DNA from: Plotosus lineatus
Lineage: Eukaryota > Chordata > Actinopteri > Siluriformes > Plotosidae
DNA length: 64,000 nt
Direction of reading: 5' to 3'
NCBI GenBank assembly: GCA_024760905.1
Contig: CM045733.1
Location: 65,819,501 to 65,883,500 of the forward strand
Shown: positions 21,355-33,596 of the stretch, piece by piece
Numbering within the stretch: the stretch's first letter is position 1
Layout of the letters: the number at the start of each line of letters is the position of its first letter
Notes under the pieces: model-generated
Databases searched by the model: none
Told to the model about the DNA's origin: nothing
The model's input: only the letters and a program-made list of their open reading frames with translations
Program-made: the position numbers and the translations under genes

Positions 21355-21650
21355 CCCCCCCTTTCTTTTAAAGATTCACGCTCTGGCTTCAAACCTGGGC
21401 TTGACTCTGGCTGGCCTTTCTGTTGGCACAGGTTTCCTCTGGGTACAGAAGTTTCCTCCCACAGTCCAAAGATACTTTAAATTGCTAATACGTGTAAATA
21501 TGAGTGTAAACAATGATCTGTTTCTCCATGCTAGCCCTGTGATAGACTGGCAACCTGTCTAGAGTGCAACCCACCTTTTGCCCAGTGTCATCTGGGATTG
21601 GTTGCAGTTCAGCCATAATCTGCACCGGATAAGCAATATAGAAAAGAAGT
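21355..21650 (+). repeat. Decayed SINE-D copy
   Basis: Contains tttcctctgggtacagaagt, ttcctcccacagtccaaaga and ctgtgatagactggcaacct in SINE-D order. Confidence 0.6.
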
Positions 21651-21831
21651 AAATAAAATTCTACTTTTAAAATTCATTCGTAAAAAAAAAACAAAAAAAA
21701 AAAACCCCCGTAGATTATGAGGGTTTGCCAGATTATGTGAATGAGTTACTATACAGAATATGTAAAATTATACAGCTGACGTTACGTTATACGTTAAATC
21801 TATTTACTCGGCATGCTCTGATCGATGAGTA

Positions 21832-22174
21832 CAGAGATCCCTCACTTTCCACAGTTAATTGGGACCGAGACACTCCCCCCCACCGCGACCACCAAATTCC
21901 GCGAAGCAGGATCCAACCCCCCACCACCCCGACTGACGTATACGTACATGTATGTGTATATAATATCAATAAATACATATTCAATGCTATAAATACGTAT
22001 AATAACAATTAAACATTCAAAAATAATGCATAAGATGTACATAAAATATAAATACATACACACATACAGACGCACGCGTGTGCACATGTGCACGCACTTA
22101 GATGCGCACCTCACAAAAATGTAACTAGTTTTGATAAGAGGTTGTGGGTTGTTTTTTTTGTTTTGTGTTTGTTT

Positions 22175-22211
<37 letters not shown>

Positions 22212-22378
22212 ATAATTGGCCTTGTTTTGTGACGTTTTACTTAATTTTTCTTCGTATTCTTCCTTAATTTCCTTCTGTTTTAATTCGATGAATATTAAAA
22301 AACAACAACAACAACAACAAAAAACCGCGATGCACTGAAGCTGCATGAATTGAAGCATGAAGTAATGCTGGATTCCTG
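21832..22378 (-). mobile_element. MITE-A, complete copy (547 bp)
   Basis: Starts CAGAGATCCCTCACTTTCCA and ends GGATTCCTG, with TA on both sides (21,830-21,831 and 22,379-22,380). It is longer than the 440-bp copy because of an extended poly-T (about 22,179-22,209) and inserted simple sequence. Confidence 0.78.
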
Positions 22379-22380
22379 TA

Positions 22381-23300
22381 CTGTGTATACACCACATGCC
22401 ACAGTATTCTAATTTTCTGACGCTTACATGAACATGTATGAACCTAGAAACTTAACTGCTGAGTCAGTCATCCTAAGTTTCTTTTTCACAATAATAACAA
22501 AGGATTCCTCATCAAAAGGTTCTGGAAGGAATGTAAATAATTTAATGCTTTCTATAATGCAGTCTTCAACCTGCTGGTCCTGTACTCTCTTGTGTTTGTG
22601 GTGCAGATATTAGCTATATAAGGAATGCATTGTAGTTAAACCACAACATCTCATACCGATGCTAAAATAAATGTGGTAGAACAAAGGTCAACAGTGTGAG
22701 GTGGAGGATTTAATTTAAAACTGTGAAGTTCACGGTTACACATGAGACATGCACGGGCTGAGAATTAACCCAGAATGCACTGTAAACGCATTCACCTTGA
22801 CTGGGACACTAGAAGGATGCCAAGTTTTATTTCTGGACATCGCCTACTGTGCAACACACCTGTTTCTAACATTTAGATGCTGCTGGAGCTTTTGATTGTA
22901 AGTGAGGTGTGTAATCATATTTGGAGCAAAACTGCATTCTGTGTTTGAAAGCATTCTGAGATATTTTCCATTGTGTGTTATAAGACGGTTAAAAGAGTTC
23001 GTCGCAGTTCCGAAAAAAATTGTTTGTAATCTAAAGAATATCAATGAATTCAAAAATTCCTATAATGATTACGTACTGTATGTTTATTAGGAAGGAAAGA
23101 CCCCCCCCCCCCCCCGATCCGGTACATAAATACATTAAACAATACAGATCTTTTTTTCATATATTTTTTATTTATTGTTTATATATTATAATATACATTA
23201 TTGCGTATATGTGTGTGTTGGTATATGTATATATTAATAGATTTTTGCAAATTTTTAGTTTTTATTACTGTGGTTCTTCAGTACAATAACAACAACGACA
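22381..23300. other. No gene or recognised repeat
   Basis: AT-rich, with a C-run near 23,100-23,115. No coding evidence. Confidence 0.5.
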
Positions 23301-23304
23301 ACAA

Positions 23305-23390
23305 AATATCACCCAGGGTCGGCTGAGATGGGATCTAGCCTCCCTGCAACCCTAATTAGGATTAAATGGCTTAGAAAATGAATGAATATA
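23305..23390 (+). repeat. Isolated L2-like SINE tail
   Basis: gggtcggctgagatgggatc followed by accctaattaggattaaatg and gaatgaat: the 3' end shared by SINE-C and SINE-D, without a body. Confidence 0.65.
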
Positions 23391-23401
23391 TACAGTATAT
23401 A

Positions 23402-23701
23402 CAATGGTACCTCACCTTATGAAATTAATCCGTTCCGGAAGTGGTTTCGTAACCTGATTTTTTCGTAAGTTGAACCGCATTTTACATGTAAAAGGCCTGA
23501 TTCGTTCCAAGGCCCCCAATACTACCCCCTAAACCCTTTAAAAATTATAAAAGTATACCTTTACGGCCTCCTTCTGCTTCAATACCGCTGGTAGGAGACA
23601 GGTATGGCCATATTCCTTTGTGATATCACTCAACCACATGCCACGAGCCCGCTTCTTCTTTTCACTTGCACCGGGAATCACTTTCACCGGGAATCACACG
23701 C

Positions 23702-23762
<61 letters not shown>

Positions 23763-24224
23763 GACCATGTCTTCTTAGCAAAGTTATAATCTTACAAATG
23801 TTGATGCAAGGTTAAAAGCCTGAGCCAAAAAATAAAGTTGCAATGAGCATACTCAAAAAACTCACGACACAACAGTAACACTGTCCTTTACGCGTGTTAG
23901 AACTCCGTGACAAACAATGGAATCGAAGGCACACGAAAAGCATCATGGGTATTATGGAGATGCAGCTCCCTCCTAGCCAATGTTAGAGAGCTGCGTCATG
24001 GGTATTATGGAAATACAGCTCCATTCTAGCCAGTGGGAGGCCAGCGGGGTGGGATTTTGGGAGATAGCCAATGGGAGAGCAACTCGTGCATAATTTGAAT
24101 TTTTGAGATGGCACGTTTCGTAAGGTGAATTTGTTTTGTATCCAGAGACGGACATTTTAGGTAAATGCGATTCAGAGAATGAATTTTTTGTTTGTTGGGT
24201 CTTTCATAAGGTGAGGTACCACTG
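23402..24224 (+). mobile_element. MITE-B, complete copy (823 bp)
   Basis: Left end CAATGGTACCTCACCTTATG; right end CATAAGGTGAGGTACCACTG. This is a 20-bp inverted repeat with one mismatch near the tip, flanked by TA on both sides. It contains a (TG)n run (23,706-23,761) and one unit of the segment triplicated at 296-505. There is no transposase. The ends resemble pogo/Tigger-type elements. Confidence 0.82.
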
Positions 24225-24235
24225 TATATATAAAA

Positions 24236-24530
24236 TTCATTCATTCTCTGAATCGCTTTATCCTAATTAGGGTTACGGGGAGGCTGGCACCCATCTCAGC
24301 CGACTCTGGGCGAGGGCAGAGTACATCCTGGACAACTTGCCAGTTTATCCCAGGTCAGAAACATGCTGACGGCTTGCAACTTACTCTTGTCGAAAGTCAG
24401 CAATGGTTCTTTCACAGCCTCACAGCATAGACAGTGAAAGACATGGCCGGCCTTTGATAATCCAGTTAGCTGCACACGGTAGTGACAACCAATTGAGAGT
24501 GGAGCTTGAACGACCAACATTGAGATCAGT
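24236..24530 (-). repeat. SINE-C copy, L2-type tail
   Basis: Directly follows MITE-B. The tail is ctgaatcgctttatcctaat, then the body (gacagtgaaagacatggccg); the head is degraded (gagtggagcttgaacgacca). Confidence 0.75.
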
Positions 24531-25185
24531 GCCCTGTTCAGGACAAAGCAATTAGTGAAGAAGAATGAAAGTATAAAATACAAAAACGACTAATTTGTTT
24601 ATTCAAATGAAATTTTACTGACTCGATTTTGTTGTACTTACAAGTGAACTGTATAATGACTTTAGTTTCAATTCGATTTCATCTATCTCATGAACATTTG
24701 GTGTGAGGTGTAATATTTGCAGATTATTTCACACCCATGGAAAACTAAAAGTTTGCAATCCACCTACCAGCATAAAAATGAATAACGAGCAGATGATGGA
24801 TAACAATAAGAACATACAAAACTGTGCATCCACACTATTGCACAGGGTTGCACAAATGAATTTGGAGCTTTGAGGCAACAATATGTTTCATTCTCTGTAC
24901 AGTATACACTATGGTCTGGTCTTCATTCATCTGCATGAGTGCTGGTACATTAACAAAAAAAAAAAAAAAAAACCCCAAAAACCCAAAAACCCCTACACAT
25001 AACACTAGCATCTTAAAAAAGAAAGTAAAATAATAATAATAATCAAAAAACAGTACTACATATTGATGGCCTGTTTTCAAATCAGAAATCATGGGCTCAA
25101 TTGTGATATCTTATCCTTGTGACTGGAATGCCTGTACGGTGTAGCTCCTTAGTGGGCATGTCTCACTTGCGCACGCATTCACGTG

Positions 25186-25230
<45 letters not shown>

Positions 25231-25540
25231 CAAGCTGGAAAAGGACCGATTCAGGTGAGTGTGAAAAAATGAGAAAATGAAATATTGTGACTGATAAGAA
25301 GATTAGCATTTGATGAATGATGTAATCTTACTTGATAAAACAAATACACATATATAGTGCAGATTGTGAGTAGGTGGAGGGTGCAAACAACAAATTTGAT
25401 CTTACATCATGAAACCATGACTACAATTTTCAAATGCAGAAAAATCAGGTGAATTGAAACAACTGTTTTATGCATGTTCCTATAAATTAGTGGACCAAAT
25501 GTAATTGAATTATAAGTGTAATGCTCAAACTCATCATATT
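24531..25540. other. Unassigned, with a (CA)n microsatellite
   Basis: AT-rich. A poly-A lies near 24,957 and about 20 CA units at 25,190-25,228. No gene seen. Confidence 0.5.
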
Positions 25541-25542
25541 GC

Positions 25543-25810
25543 CAGAATGGCGTAGTGGTGAGCATGTCTGTCTCACAGCATGAAAGTCCTGGGTTTGGGA
25601 CCCGGGACGTTTTGGTTTGCAGTTTGCGTGCAGGTTTCCTCCAGGAATGAATTAGTTCATCTGGCTAATTTTTTAAATCAATCATTGCTGAACAGCTTAA
25701 TACTACTAGAGTTGCAGGAAGCCCGAAGCCTATCTCAGCTGTGAAAAGATGGGATACAAACATAACAGCTCACCACACACAACCATTTAGTCAAAGCTCC
25801 AGAGTATTGG
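25543..25810 (+). repeat. Decayed SINE-D copy
   Basis: The head gaatggcgtagtggtgagca fits an A box; gtcctgggtttgggaccc is a degraded B box, followed by a shortened body. Confidence 0.6.
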
Positions 25811-25899
25811 TTTGATTCTGATCACGGGTTTGTGTAGATATCCTCCCTATGTGCCCATGTGAGGGTTCTATGGATTATCAAGTTTTGTTCCACCATCCA

Positions 25900-26247
25900 G
25901 AAAGCATTCCAATAGCTAATTAGGGTCGTGCCCATTTCATCTGACGCTGGGTGAGGGCAGAGTACACCCTGGACAGCTCGCCAGGCCATTGCAGGGCACA
26001 AACATGCTGACAGCTGTGCAGCCTGCAATGGTTCTTTTACATGAACCTCACGCCGTAGACAGTGAGAGGTGAGAGACATGGCCGGCCTTTGATAACCTAG
26101 TTAGCTGCACAGGGTGGTGGTGGTGGTGGTGGTGGTGGTGGGGGGGGGTGGGTGGGGCAGCAGTGATAACCTTGTTGAGAGTGGGGCTTGAACCCCCAAC
26201 CTTGGGATCAGTGATCCAGCACCTTTACCACCAGGCCACCCCTGCCA
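25900..26247 (-). repeat. SINE-C copy with (GGT)n expansion
   Basis: The SINE-C body and head in reverse orientation. The G-run site near ttagctgcacagg has expanded to about nine GGT units plus G-runs (26,113-26,158). The head ends at accaccaggccaccc. Confidence 0.78.
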
Positions 26248-26960
26248 TGAATATGAATATGAATATTACAGGTGTCCCATTAAAATTACCCAGAGTTTGT
26301 AGAACCCACCACCACTAGTTTTTAGATATAAAAGGAATAAAGTGGTTCATGAAGTTAAATGAATGAACAAATTATTGTCGGCATCTGAACTGTAAAAGCA
26401 GGAGTGTTCTTTAAGGTTCCCTTGAATCGACCAGGAATTGTATTTGGAATATCACATGATAAATATACAGCACAATGTCGCAGGATTCTGAGTAGAGCCT
26501 TGAAGGGACCATGGAAGGGAATACAATTTGTAGATGCTGTATGTTTAAACTGCGTTTTAAGATCTTGCAAAAAGAAATTAGTCATTTCTTGGAAACGTAT
26601 AATGTGTTACTCTGCGAAAACAGTGTTCACATTGTTTAAATACCGCAAGAAACCACATGTAGAACACAGATGGGTGGGGTGAGTCGGTGTATGGCATGTT
26701 TTCACTGAATGAAAAAAAGAAGTTCTGTAAACACTATTTTCCCACTGTGAACCTCAGAAGTTTACAACATTTTTGATTAAAGTAGCTTGGTAGATTTCCA
26801 CTGGACTCATCTGAAACACCATATTCTAATTCTCTGACGCCAGAGGGAATAAGTGTTGGGAGATATAATACAGTAACTCAAGCAGGTTCATGCTGTTTTG
26901 GGTGGCCAGTGGCATGAAAAAGTGGTTAATAAAATCATCTCAACTTCTCAGTACTGACAG
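26248..26960. other. No gene or recognised repeat
   Basis: Contains the imperfect inverted motifs aaggttcccttgaatcgacc (26,415) and ccttgaagggacc (near 26,499), possibly ends of an unknown small element. No coding support. Confidence 0.4.
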
Positions 26961-26967
26961 TCACATT

Positions 26968-27145
26968 CATTCAATCATTTTCTGAACCGCTTCATCCTTG
27001 AATCGCGGGGAGGCTGGCACCCATCTGAACTAACTCTGGGCAAGGGCAGAGTACACACTGGACACCGTACAAGGCCAGAGCAGAGCAGAAAGACGCTGAT
27101 GGCTGATGGCCATGCAGCTTACTCTTGATGAAATATTGGCATTTC
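26968..27145 (-). repeat. SINE-C fragment (tail side)
   Basis: cattttctgaaccgcttcat, cggggaggctggcacccatc and agggcagagtacacactgga match the tail half. It stops before the head, near a poly-A. Confidence 0.65.
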
Positions 27146-27164
27146 TTTATCATGGCTACATCAT

Positions 27165-27167
<3 letters not shown>

Positions 27168-27252
<85 letters not shown>
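27168..27252. repeat. Poly-A followed by (TA)n
   Basis: About 29 A followed by about 28 TA units. Confidence 0.95.
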
Positions 27253-27262
<10 letters not shown>

Positions 27263-27274
27263 CACCTCAGGGAT

Positions 27275-27562
27275 AGAGGGATCTCTCATTTTCTGCAGTT
27301 AATAGGAACTGAGATCCACCTCAACCGCCAATTTCTGTGCAGTAGGATTGACCCCCTGATTGACATATACATACATGTATATGTGTATATAATATCAATA
27401 AATACATATTCAACGCTATAAATGCTTATCATAACAATCAAGCATTCAAAAATAATGGATAAGATGTAAATAAAATATAAATACACACACATAGACGCAA
27501 GTGCACACTGATGCACACCTCACATTAAAATGTAAGTAGTTTTGTTGGGGGGGTTTGGGTTG

Positions 27563-27593
<31 letters not shown>

Positions 27594-27705
27594 ACAATTG
27601 GCCTTGTTTTGCGGCATTTTCCTTAACTTTTCCCTTTTTCTTCCTTAATTTCCTTATTTTTTAATTCGATGAATATTTTTGAAAAACCCGTGATGCACTG
27701 AAGCC
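27275..27705 (-). repeat. MITE-A, 3'-truncated copy
   Basis: Starts agagggatctctcattttct and continues through aataaatacatattcaacgc and ccttgttttgcggcattttc, to gatgcactgaagccgg, where it breaks off before the terminal repeat. Confidence 0.75.
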
Positions 27706-27719
27706 GGGAAACACCTTTC

Positions 27720-28110
27720 TGATATTGCTAAACTCTCTTACTGTGCAACATTGGGGGAATTGGTGATCCTCTACCCATCTTGGTGTCTAAGAGACACTGC
27801 CACTCTGGGAAGCTTTTTTTTTTATAGTCAGTCATGTTGCCAATGGACCCTATTAGTTGTAATTGGTCTTCCAGCTGTTTGCTATAAGTACAGTTGACTT
27901 TTCCAGCCTCTTATTGTTACCTGTCCCAACTTTTTTGAGATTTGTTGACGCCATGAAATTTAAATCAACATATTTTTCCCTTAAAATCATACATTTTCTC
28001 AGTTTAAACATTTGACCTGCCATCTATGTTGTATTCGGAATAAAATATTGAAATTTGGCACTTCCACATTATTGCATTCAGTTTTTACTCACAATTTGTA
28101 TAGTGTCCCA

Positions 28111-28112
<2 letters not shown>
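27720..28112. mobile_element. Possible DNA-transposon tail
   Basis: Blocks such as ggtgatcctctacccatctt, cctgtcccaacttttttgag and a final atagtgtcccaa resemble the end of a common fish DNA transposon whose terminus has cccaactttttt-like sequence. The true end appears replaced by the (CA)n tract. Recognition is from memory, so it is tentative. Confidence 0.35.
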
Positions 28113-28180
<68 letters not shown>

Positions 28181-28193
28181 CTATATATATCTA

Positions 28194-28252
<59 letters not shown>
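28113..28252. repeat. (CA)n(TA)n compound microsatellite
   Basis: About 30 CA units with one AA interruption, then TA with CTA interruptions. Confidence 0.96.
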
Positions 28253-28256
<4 letters not shown>

Positions 28257-28830
28257 TTATCTTCTTCTTCTTATGTATATATCTCCCAATGTCTAATTTT
28301 GAAGAAGTTGTAGACTGTAAGTCATTGTGTTTATTACTGTTTTAGCGTGATGTTTGTGGTTACTTGGCCATTAAGGCCTTATGGCAGACACATTTCCTTT
28401 AGGTTATCTAGTTGTCCTGACGTTGTCACTTTCCCACTGCTGCGTACACACCTAAGGAAACATATGGATGTAAACAGTTAAGGATATGACCTTGAGGGCA
28501 GGCCGTTAATAGCATACCGTTTAAAAACAGCGGATGTTATTGTTTTTATTTTTAAATTTTTGCTACACTGTGTTTTGTATTTTTCTGCCTACTATATTGG
28601 GAGAGCAGTATAAAGCGATTCACTGCAGTTTAAGAACTGTACTAAAATGATGCACCTATTTGGATAATACTAGTCTTAAACAAGTTTAATATAAAATATA
28701 AATAATGACACTAATGCCATACTATAATTTCTTTAAAGGCAAGCACACCTTGTTTTTAAACATCAATGTTAACTTATAAGTATGATGAACTCTAGTTGAT
28801 TCCGAGATTTGATATAAAAAATGGTAACAC
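28253..28830. other. No gene or recognised repeat
   Basis: AT-rich. No frames with protein-like composition. Confidence 0.5.
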
Positions 28831-28834
28831 TTTA

Positions 28835-30165
28835 ATAGAGGGCTGTTTTAAACATAAGCTCCTTGGTAGTTGGGCTCCAGGGGTGGATGTGAAGCACCCT
28901 GAATATCTCAGGGCTCTGAATGTTGTAAGACTGTCTTGGCTGAGACATCTCTGCAGCATCACGTCGTCATCTTGGGCCGTACCTCTGGATTGGACAACTG
29001 GAGTGGTAGTCCCCCTTTTCAAAAAGGGGCGGATACGACGTGGTTTTCGTCCTGGCTGCGGCTCTCTTGACAAACTTTATACGCTCTACAGGATCCTAGA
29101 GTGGGCATGGGAGTTTGCCCAATCTGTCCACATCTGTTTTGTGGATTTAGAGAAGGCTTTCCACTGTGTCCCTTGGTCCATCTTGTTGGGCGTGCTCCGG
29201 GAGTACAGTGTACGGTGTACCAGACCCGTTAATATCACTGGAGCCAGAGCTTGGTTCGCCATGATAATAACTGAATGAATTCGGTTATAGTGAGGGTTAG
29301 AGTCCACCAAGGCTGTCCTTTGTTACTGATTTTGTTCATAATTTTTATGGACAGTATTTCTATGTGCAGCCACAGTGTGGAGGGGTTATGGTTTGTTGGC
29401 CTTAGGATCATCATCTCTGCTTTTTGCAGATGGTGTTGTGCTTTTGGTTTCATCAATCCAGGACCTCCAGCTCTCAGTGGATTGATTTGCAGCCGAGCAG
29501 CCATGATGACAGTCAGCACTCCAAGTACGAGGTCGTGGAATGCACCCTATGGGTCTGAAATAAGGTTCTGCCCCAAGTGGAGGAGTTCAAGGTATATTGG
29601 GATCTTGTTCAGGAGTGAGGGAAGGATGGAGCAGGAGCTTGTACCGGTCCGTCATGGTGAAGAAGGAGCTGAGTCACAAGGAAAAGCTGTCAATTTACCA
29701 GTCGATCTACATTCCAACCCTCACCTATGGTCACGGGGTTTGGGTAGTAACCGAAAGAACAAGATCGCGGACATAAGCGGCTATAATGACCTTCCTTCGC
29801 ATAGTGGCAGGGCCCACTCTTAGAGGTAGGGTGAGAAGCTCAGCTATCTGGGAGCAGCTTGGAGTAGAACTTCCGCTGTTCCGTGTTGAGAGGAACCACT
29901 TGAGGTGGCTCGGGCATCTGGTTAGAATGCCTCCCGAACGCCTCCCTGGTGTGGTGTTTCGGGTATGTCCAACTGGGAAGAGATCCCGGGGTCAACCTAC
30001 AACACACTGGAGGGATTATGTCTTTCGGCTGGTGTGGGAACGCCTCGGTGTCTCCCTGGAAGAGTTGGAGGAAATGGCTGGAGAGAGGGACATTTGGACT
30101 TTACTGTTTAGGCTGCTGCCCCCGCGACCCGACCACGGATTAAGTGGAGGAAGATGAGGATGATA
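28835..30165 (+). pseudogene. Non-LTR retrotransposon reverse transcriptase relic (RTE/Rex3-like)
   Basis: The broken frame shows VPLDWTTGVVVPLFKKGR near 28,980. After a deletion come RGFRPGCGSLDKLYTLYRIL and VHICFVDLEKAF (palm motif A), then HQGCPLLLILFIIFMDSIS (motif B region). Motif C is LLFADGVVLLV near 29,412, where the usual FADD has become FADG. The C-terminal part (29,861-30,140) is well kept: HLRWLGHLVRMPPERLPGVV, WRDYVFRLVWERLGVS, LLPPRPDHG. Several frameshifts and the lost motif-C aspartate make it dead. The clade assignment is from memory. A second copy of its 3' end starts at 63,600. Confidence 0.8.
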
Positions 30166-30922
30166 ATGATTTATAATCAACAAGACTGCTGAGTTCTTTG
30201 TCCTGACGCAGATCAGGAAGCAAGCTCAACTTATACGGAGTCTATGACTATTCAAGGAAAATCTGCCTGAAGGGGAAAATACATGGAAGGAGCACAATTG
30301 GTTCGAAACAATACTGATAATTAAGTGTAGAAATGACATGTCACAGCTTATTTCCCTGATTCACAGAGGAACCAATCAGAACTCTATTTTTAAGCCTGCA
30401 GACTTCGCATAGGTACTCTCCCTTTATAAATACTAAATCTGATACTTTTCTGGCTTTATAGTGGAGCAGTGGTTCACACAGATCAGGCGTATTGCAACAG
30501 ATCCGGTTGTGTAGGGTGGCTGGCTTGTGAAATATGCAGAAATAGGTTTGGGGTGTGAACATAATTGACAAATCTAGGAAAGTCCTCTGGGGAAATCTCG
30601 CATATTTTGCACAGCCATTTGTCAAGTTAGTCGCTTTTTCTATTAGGCATGCAAACAAGATACAAAATAATGGGGGTAATAACTGCCCTATGCATTTGTG
30701 AGCTCACAAAATCTCATTTCGGTTACTTATTGCATGTCTATTTCTCAGTGTGGTTGAACACTTGGAGGAATGTGTTATCCGTCATCCTTCTAACACAATG
30801 CACTTTTTTTGTTACTCAACCCATCTGTGATTCTTTTGTCAGTTTTTTTTTTTTTAAATAGTGTGACTCAGTGAGACTTTTTGCATTATAATGTCATTTT
30901 AAAAATATTGTCAGTTTTCATA
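30166..30922. other. No gene or recognised repeat
   Basis: Normal-complexity sequence. The 105-codon minus frame at 30,341-30,658 shows no recognisable domain. Confidence 0.45.
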
Positions 30923-30924
30923 TA

Positions 30925-31402
30925 CAGGGATCCCTCACGTTCTACGGTTAATTGGGACCGAGATCCCCACGTGACCATCGCAATCCGCGAAGTAGGATCA
31001 AACCCCCAACCCACCTGACTGACCTATACGTACATGTATAACTTATATAATATCAATAAATACATATTCATTGCTATAAATGCTTATAACAACAATTACA
31101 CATTAAAAAACAATGCGTAAGACAATGCGTAATACACACACATACAGACGTGCACGCATGCAGATGTGCACCTCACAACAATGTAGCTAGTTTTGATGGG
31201 AGGTTTTGGGTTGTTTTTTATTTTGTTTTGGTTTAGGGTTTTTTTTGTTGTATAATTGGCCTTGTTTTTGTGGCATTTTCCTTAACTTTTTCCAATATTC
31301 TTCCTTAATGTCCTTATTTTTTAATTCAATGGATATTAAAAAAAAAAACTAAATGCAGTGAAGCCGCATAAATTGAAGTGCGGAGTAGTGAGGGATCCAT
31401 CT
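30925..31402 (-). mobile_element. MITE-A, near-complete copy (about 478 bp)
   Basis: Left end CAGGGATCCCTCACGTTCTA after TA; right end gcggagtagtgagggatcca followed by a decayed terminus and TA. Confidence 0.78.
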
Positions 31403-31404
31403 AT

Positions 31405-31570
31405 ATTCATTCATTCATTTTCTGAACCGCTTAATCCTAATTAGGGTCACAGGGAGGATGGCAGCCATCCCAGCTGACTCTGGGTAAGGGCAGGGTACAC
31501 CCTGGACAGCTCGCCAGGCCAAAGCAGGGCAGAAACACGCTAATGGCTATGCAGCCATAGACAGTGAGAG
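31405..31570 (-). repeat. SINE-C fragment (tail half)
   Basis: cattttctgaaccgcttaat to aagcagggcagaaacacgct, then a short body remnant running into (CA)n. Confidence 0.7.
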
Positions 31571-31574
31571 GGAC

Positions 31575-31576
31575 AT

Positions 31577-31664
<88 letters not shown>
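31575..31664. repeat. (CA)n(TA)n compound microsatellite
   Basis: About 29 CA units followed by about 16 TA units. Confidence 0.96.
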
Positions 31665-31666
<2 letters not shown>

Positions 31667-31984
31667 CTATCAGTTTTTTATTAAGTGAATGTTTATCTTT
31701 TTAGCTCAAAGTTTTTCTGCACAATGCAAAGAGTTAAATCAGAGTCAAAAATAAACGTGTCCAATTAAGCAATAAAACCATATATCATTATTATTATATG
31801 AAAATATGTTTGCATCATGTTGGTTAAAAAAACAAAAACATGTGACTTATGTAATAAAGAGCCGCTGGACCTTTATTTTAATCCTTTAGTCCTTTAATTT
31901 GAATGCGGTATTCAAATATCATGTGCGTACTCCCTGGATCTTCTGCATGATTCAGGGACATTTTTCACAGTACAAAGTAAGAAG
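31665..31984. other. No gene or recognised repeat
   Basis: AT-rich gap between the microsatellite and a SINE. Confidence 0.5.
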
Positions 31985-32335
31985 ACATTCATTATCCTTA
32001 ATCCTAATAGGGTCAGAAGGAGGCTGGAGCCTATCTCAGCTGTCTCTAGATGAAGGAAGGCACAGTACACCCTCAGTAACTCATCAGCATGTCGCAAGGT
32101 CACCACACACAATCACACTCACACGTACACCTAGGGTCAAGTTGGAACTGCCAGTTAGCCTAAGGTACACTTGTTGAGACTGGAAGAGGAAACTGGAGTA
32201 CCCAGAGGAAACCTACACAAACACAGGGAAAACATGCAAGCTTCACACTGAAGCACTATTGCAGAGTCCAGGAAGCAAGCCCAAGAACTTCTTCCTGTCA
32301 AGCAGACATGTTAGCCGCTATGCCATCCCGACAGT
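31985..32335 (-). repeat. SINE-D copy
   Basis: L2-like tail (atccttaatcctaatagggt), body (acactgaagcactattgcag), and head remnant gttagccgctatgccatccc at the right end. Confidence 0.68.
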
Positions 32336-32871
32336 ACCAAATATGCAAAGTGAAGGCACACTAATACATAATGTGTCAACATTTCATAAAATGCAGGTTA
32401 CTGCTCTTTAAAACCGGTTACAGCCTGCCATTAAGCAAACATCACACTGTCATAATAATAATAATAAAAAAAGTAAAAATGTGATTTCCTTCACACAGAC
32501 ACACTTATATAACACCGTGGGAGTCGAAGCCTGAACCAAGCAGGTATTGTTACCTGTCTCTATCAGTGTGTACATGTCATCGTATAATTAAACATCATAA
32601 TTATCATCTGCACTTCAAAGACTTCCTGAGTGAGTGAGTACAGAATGTTCTCTATCGATTTTATCACTATCTTTTGATGCAAAAAACAGCTGTAGTTCCT
32701 GACTTCAAGAATTTCAAGTAGTTTTATTGTCATAGCCACTGTAAAGCACAATCATTTACAGCATATACAGGAATGGAATTTTTTTCTGCAGGTGTTTCTT
32801 CATACAACAGAATAAAGCAGAAAGAAAAAATGAAACATGATGTCAGATCAGAAAAAATACAAGTGCAATTA
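32336..32871. other. No gene; possible weak repeat
   Basis: Positions about 32,705-32,830 (ttttattgtcatagccactg, then aaattttttt-like sequence) resemble a short fish repeat, not firmly identified. The rest is unassigned. Confidence 0.4.
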
Positions 32872-32872
32872 T

Positions 32873-32919
<47 letters not shown>
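32872..32919. repeat. (AAT)n microsatellite
   Basis: About 15 AAT/ATA units directly upstream of a SINE-C head. Confidence 0.95.
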
Positions 32920-32920
<1 letters not shown>

Positions 32921-33262
32921 GGGCAGTGGTGGTCTAGTGGTATAAGGCGCCGGCTCGCTGATCCAAAGATTGGGGGTTCGAGTCCCACTCTCCACAAGGT
33001 TGTCACTGTCCCCCCCCCAGTGCAGCTAACTGGGTTATCAAAGGCCGGCCATGTCTCTCACTGTCTATGGTGTGAGACATGTAAAAGAACCATTGCTGAC
33101 TTTCGACAAGAGTAGGCTGCAAAGCCGTCAGCGTGTTTCCGCCCTGCGATGGCCTGGCGAGCTGTCCAGGGTGTACTCTGCCCTCGCCCTGAGTTGGCTG
33201 GGATGGGCACCAGCCTCCCCGCGACCTTAATTAGGATGAAGCGGTTACAGAAAATGAACTGA
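32921..33262 (+). repeat. SINE-C reference copy, L2-type tail
   Basis: The best full-length copy in the window. A box TGGTCTAGTGG and B box GGTTCGAGTCC match RNA polymerase III consensus. The body has gcagctaactgggttatcaa and catgtctctcactgtctatg. The tail is caccttaattaggatgaagc, then cagaaaatgaactgatgaat. It runs straight into (AAT)n. Confidence 0.9.
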
Positions 33263-33305
33263 TGAATAATAATAATAATGATAACAACAACAACAACAAC
33301 AATAA

Positions 33306-33336
<31 letters not shown>

Positions 33337-33415
33337 TATGATAACAACAACAACAACAATAATAATAATAATAATAATAATGATAACAACAACAACAACA
33401 ACAACAATAATAATG

Positions 33416-33455
<40 letters not shown>

Positions 33456-33531
33456 TAACAACAACAACAATAATAATAATAACAACAATAATAATGATGA
33501 TAACAACAACAACAATAATAATAATAATAAC

Positions 33532-33566
<35 letters not shown>

Positions 33567-33592
33567 GAAGAAGAAGAAGAAGAAGAAGAAGA
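33263..33592. repeat. Long (AAT)n/(AAC)n array ending in (AAG)n
   Basis: About 330 bp of AAT, AAC and GAT trinucleotide blocks in alternating cassettes, ending in nine AAG units. It begins exactly at the SINE-C tail. Poly-N, poly-I and poly-L frames over it are artefacts. Confidence 0.95.
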
Positions 33593-33596
33593 ATGA

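Noticed and set aside
32921..33000. Possible functional tRNA gene (good A and B boxes)
   Set aside because: The same sequence recurs as the head of about twenty SINE-C copies; the cloverleaf is degraded and followed by a SINE body and tail.
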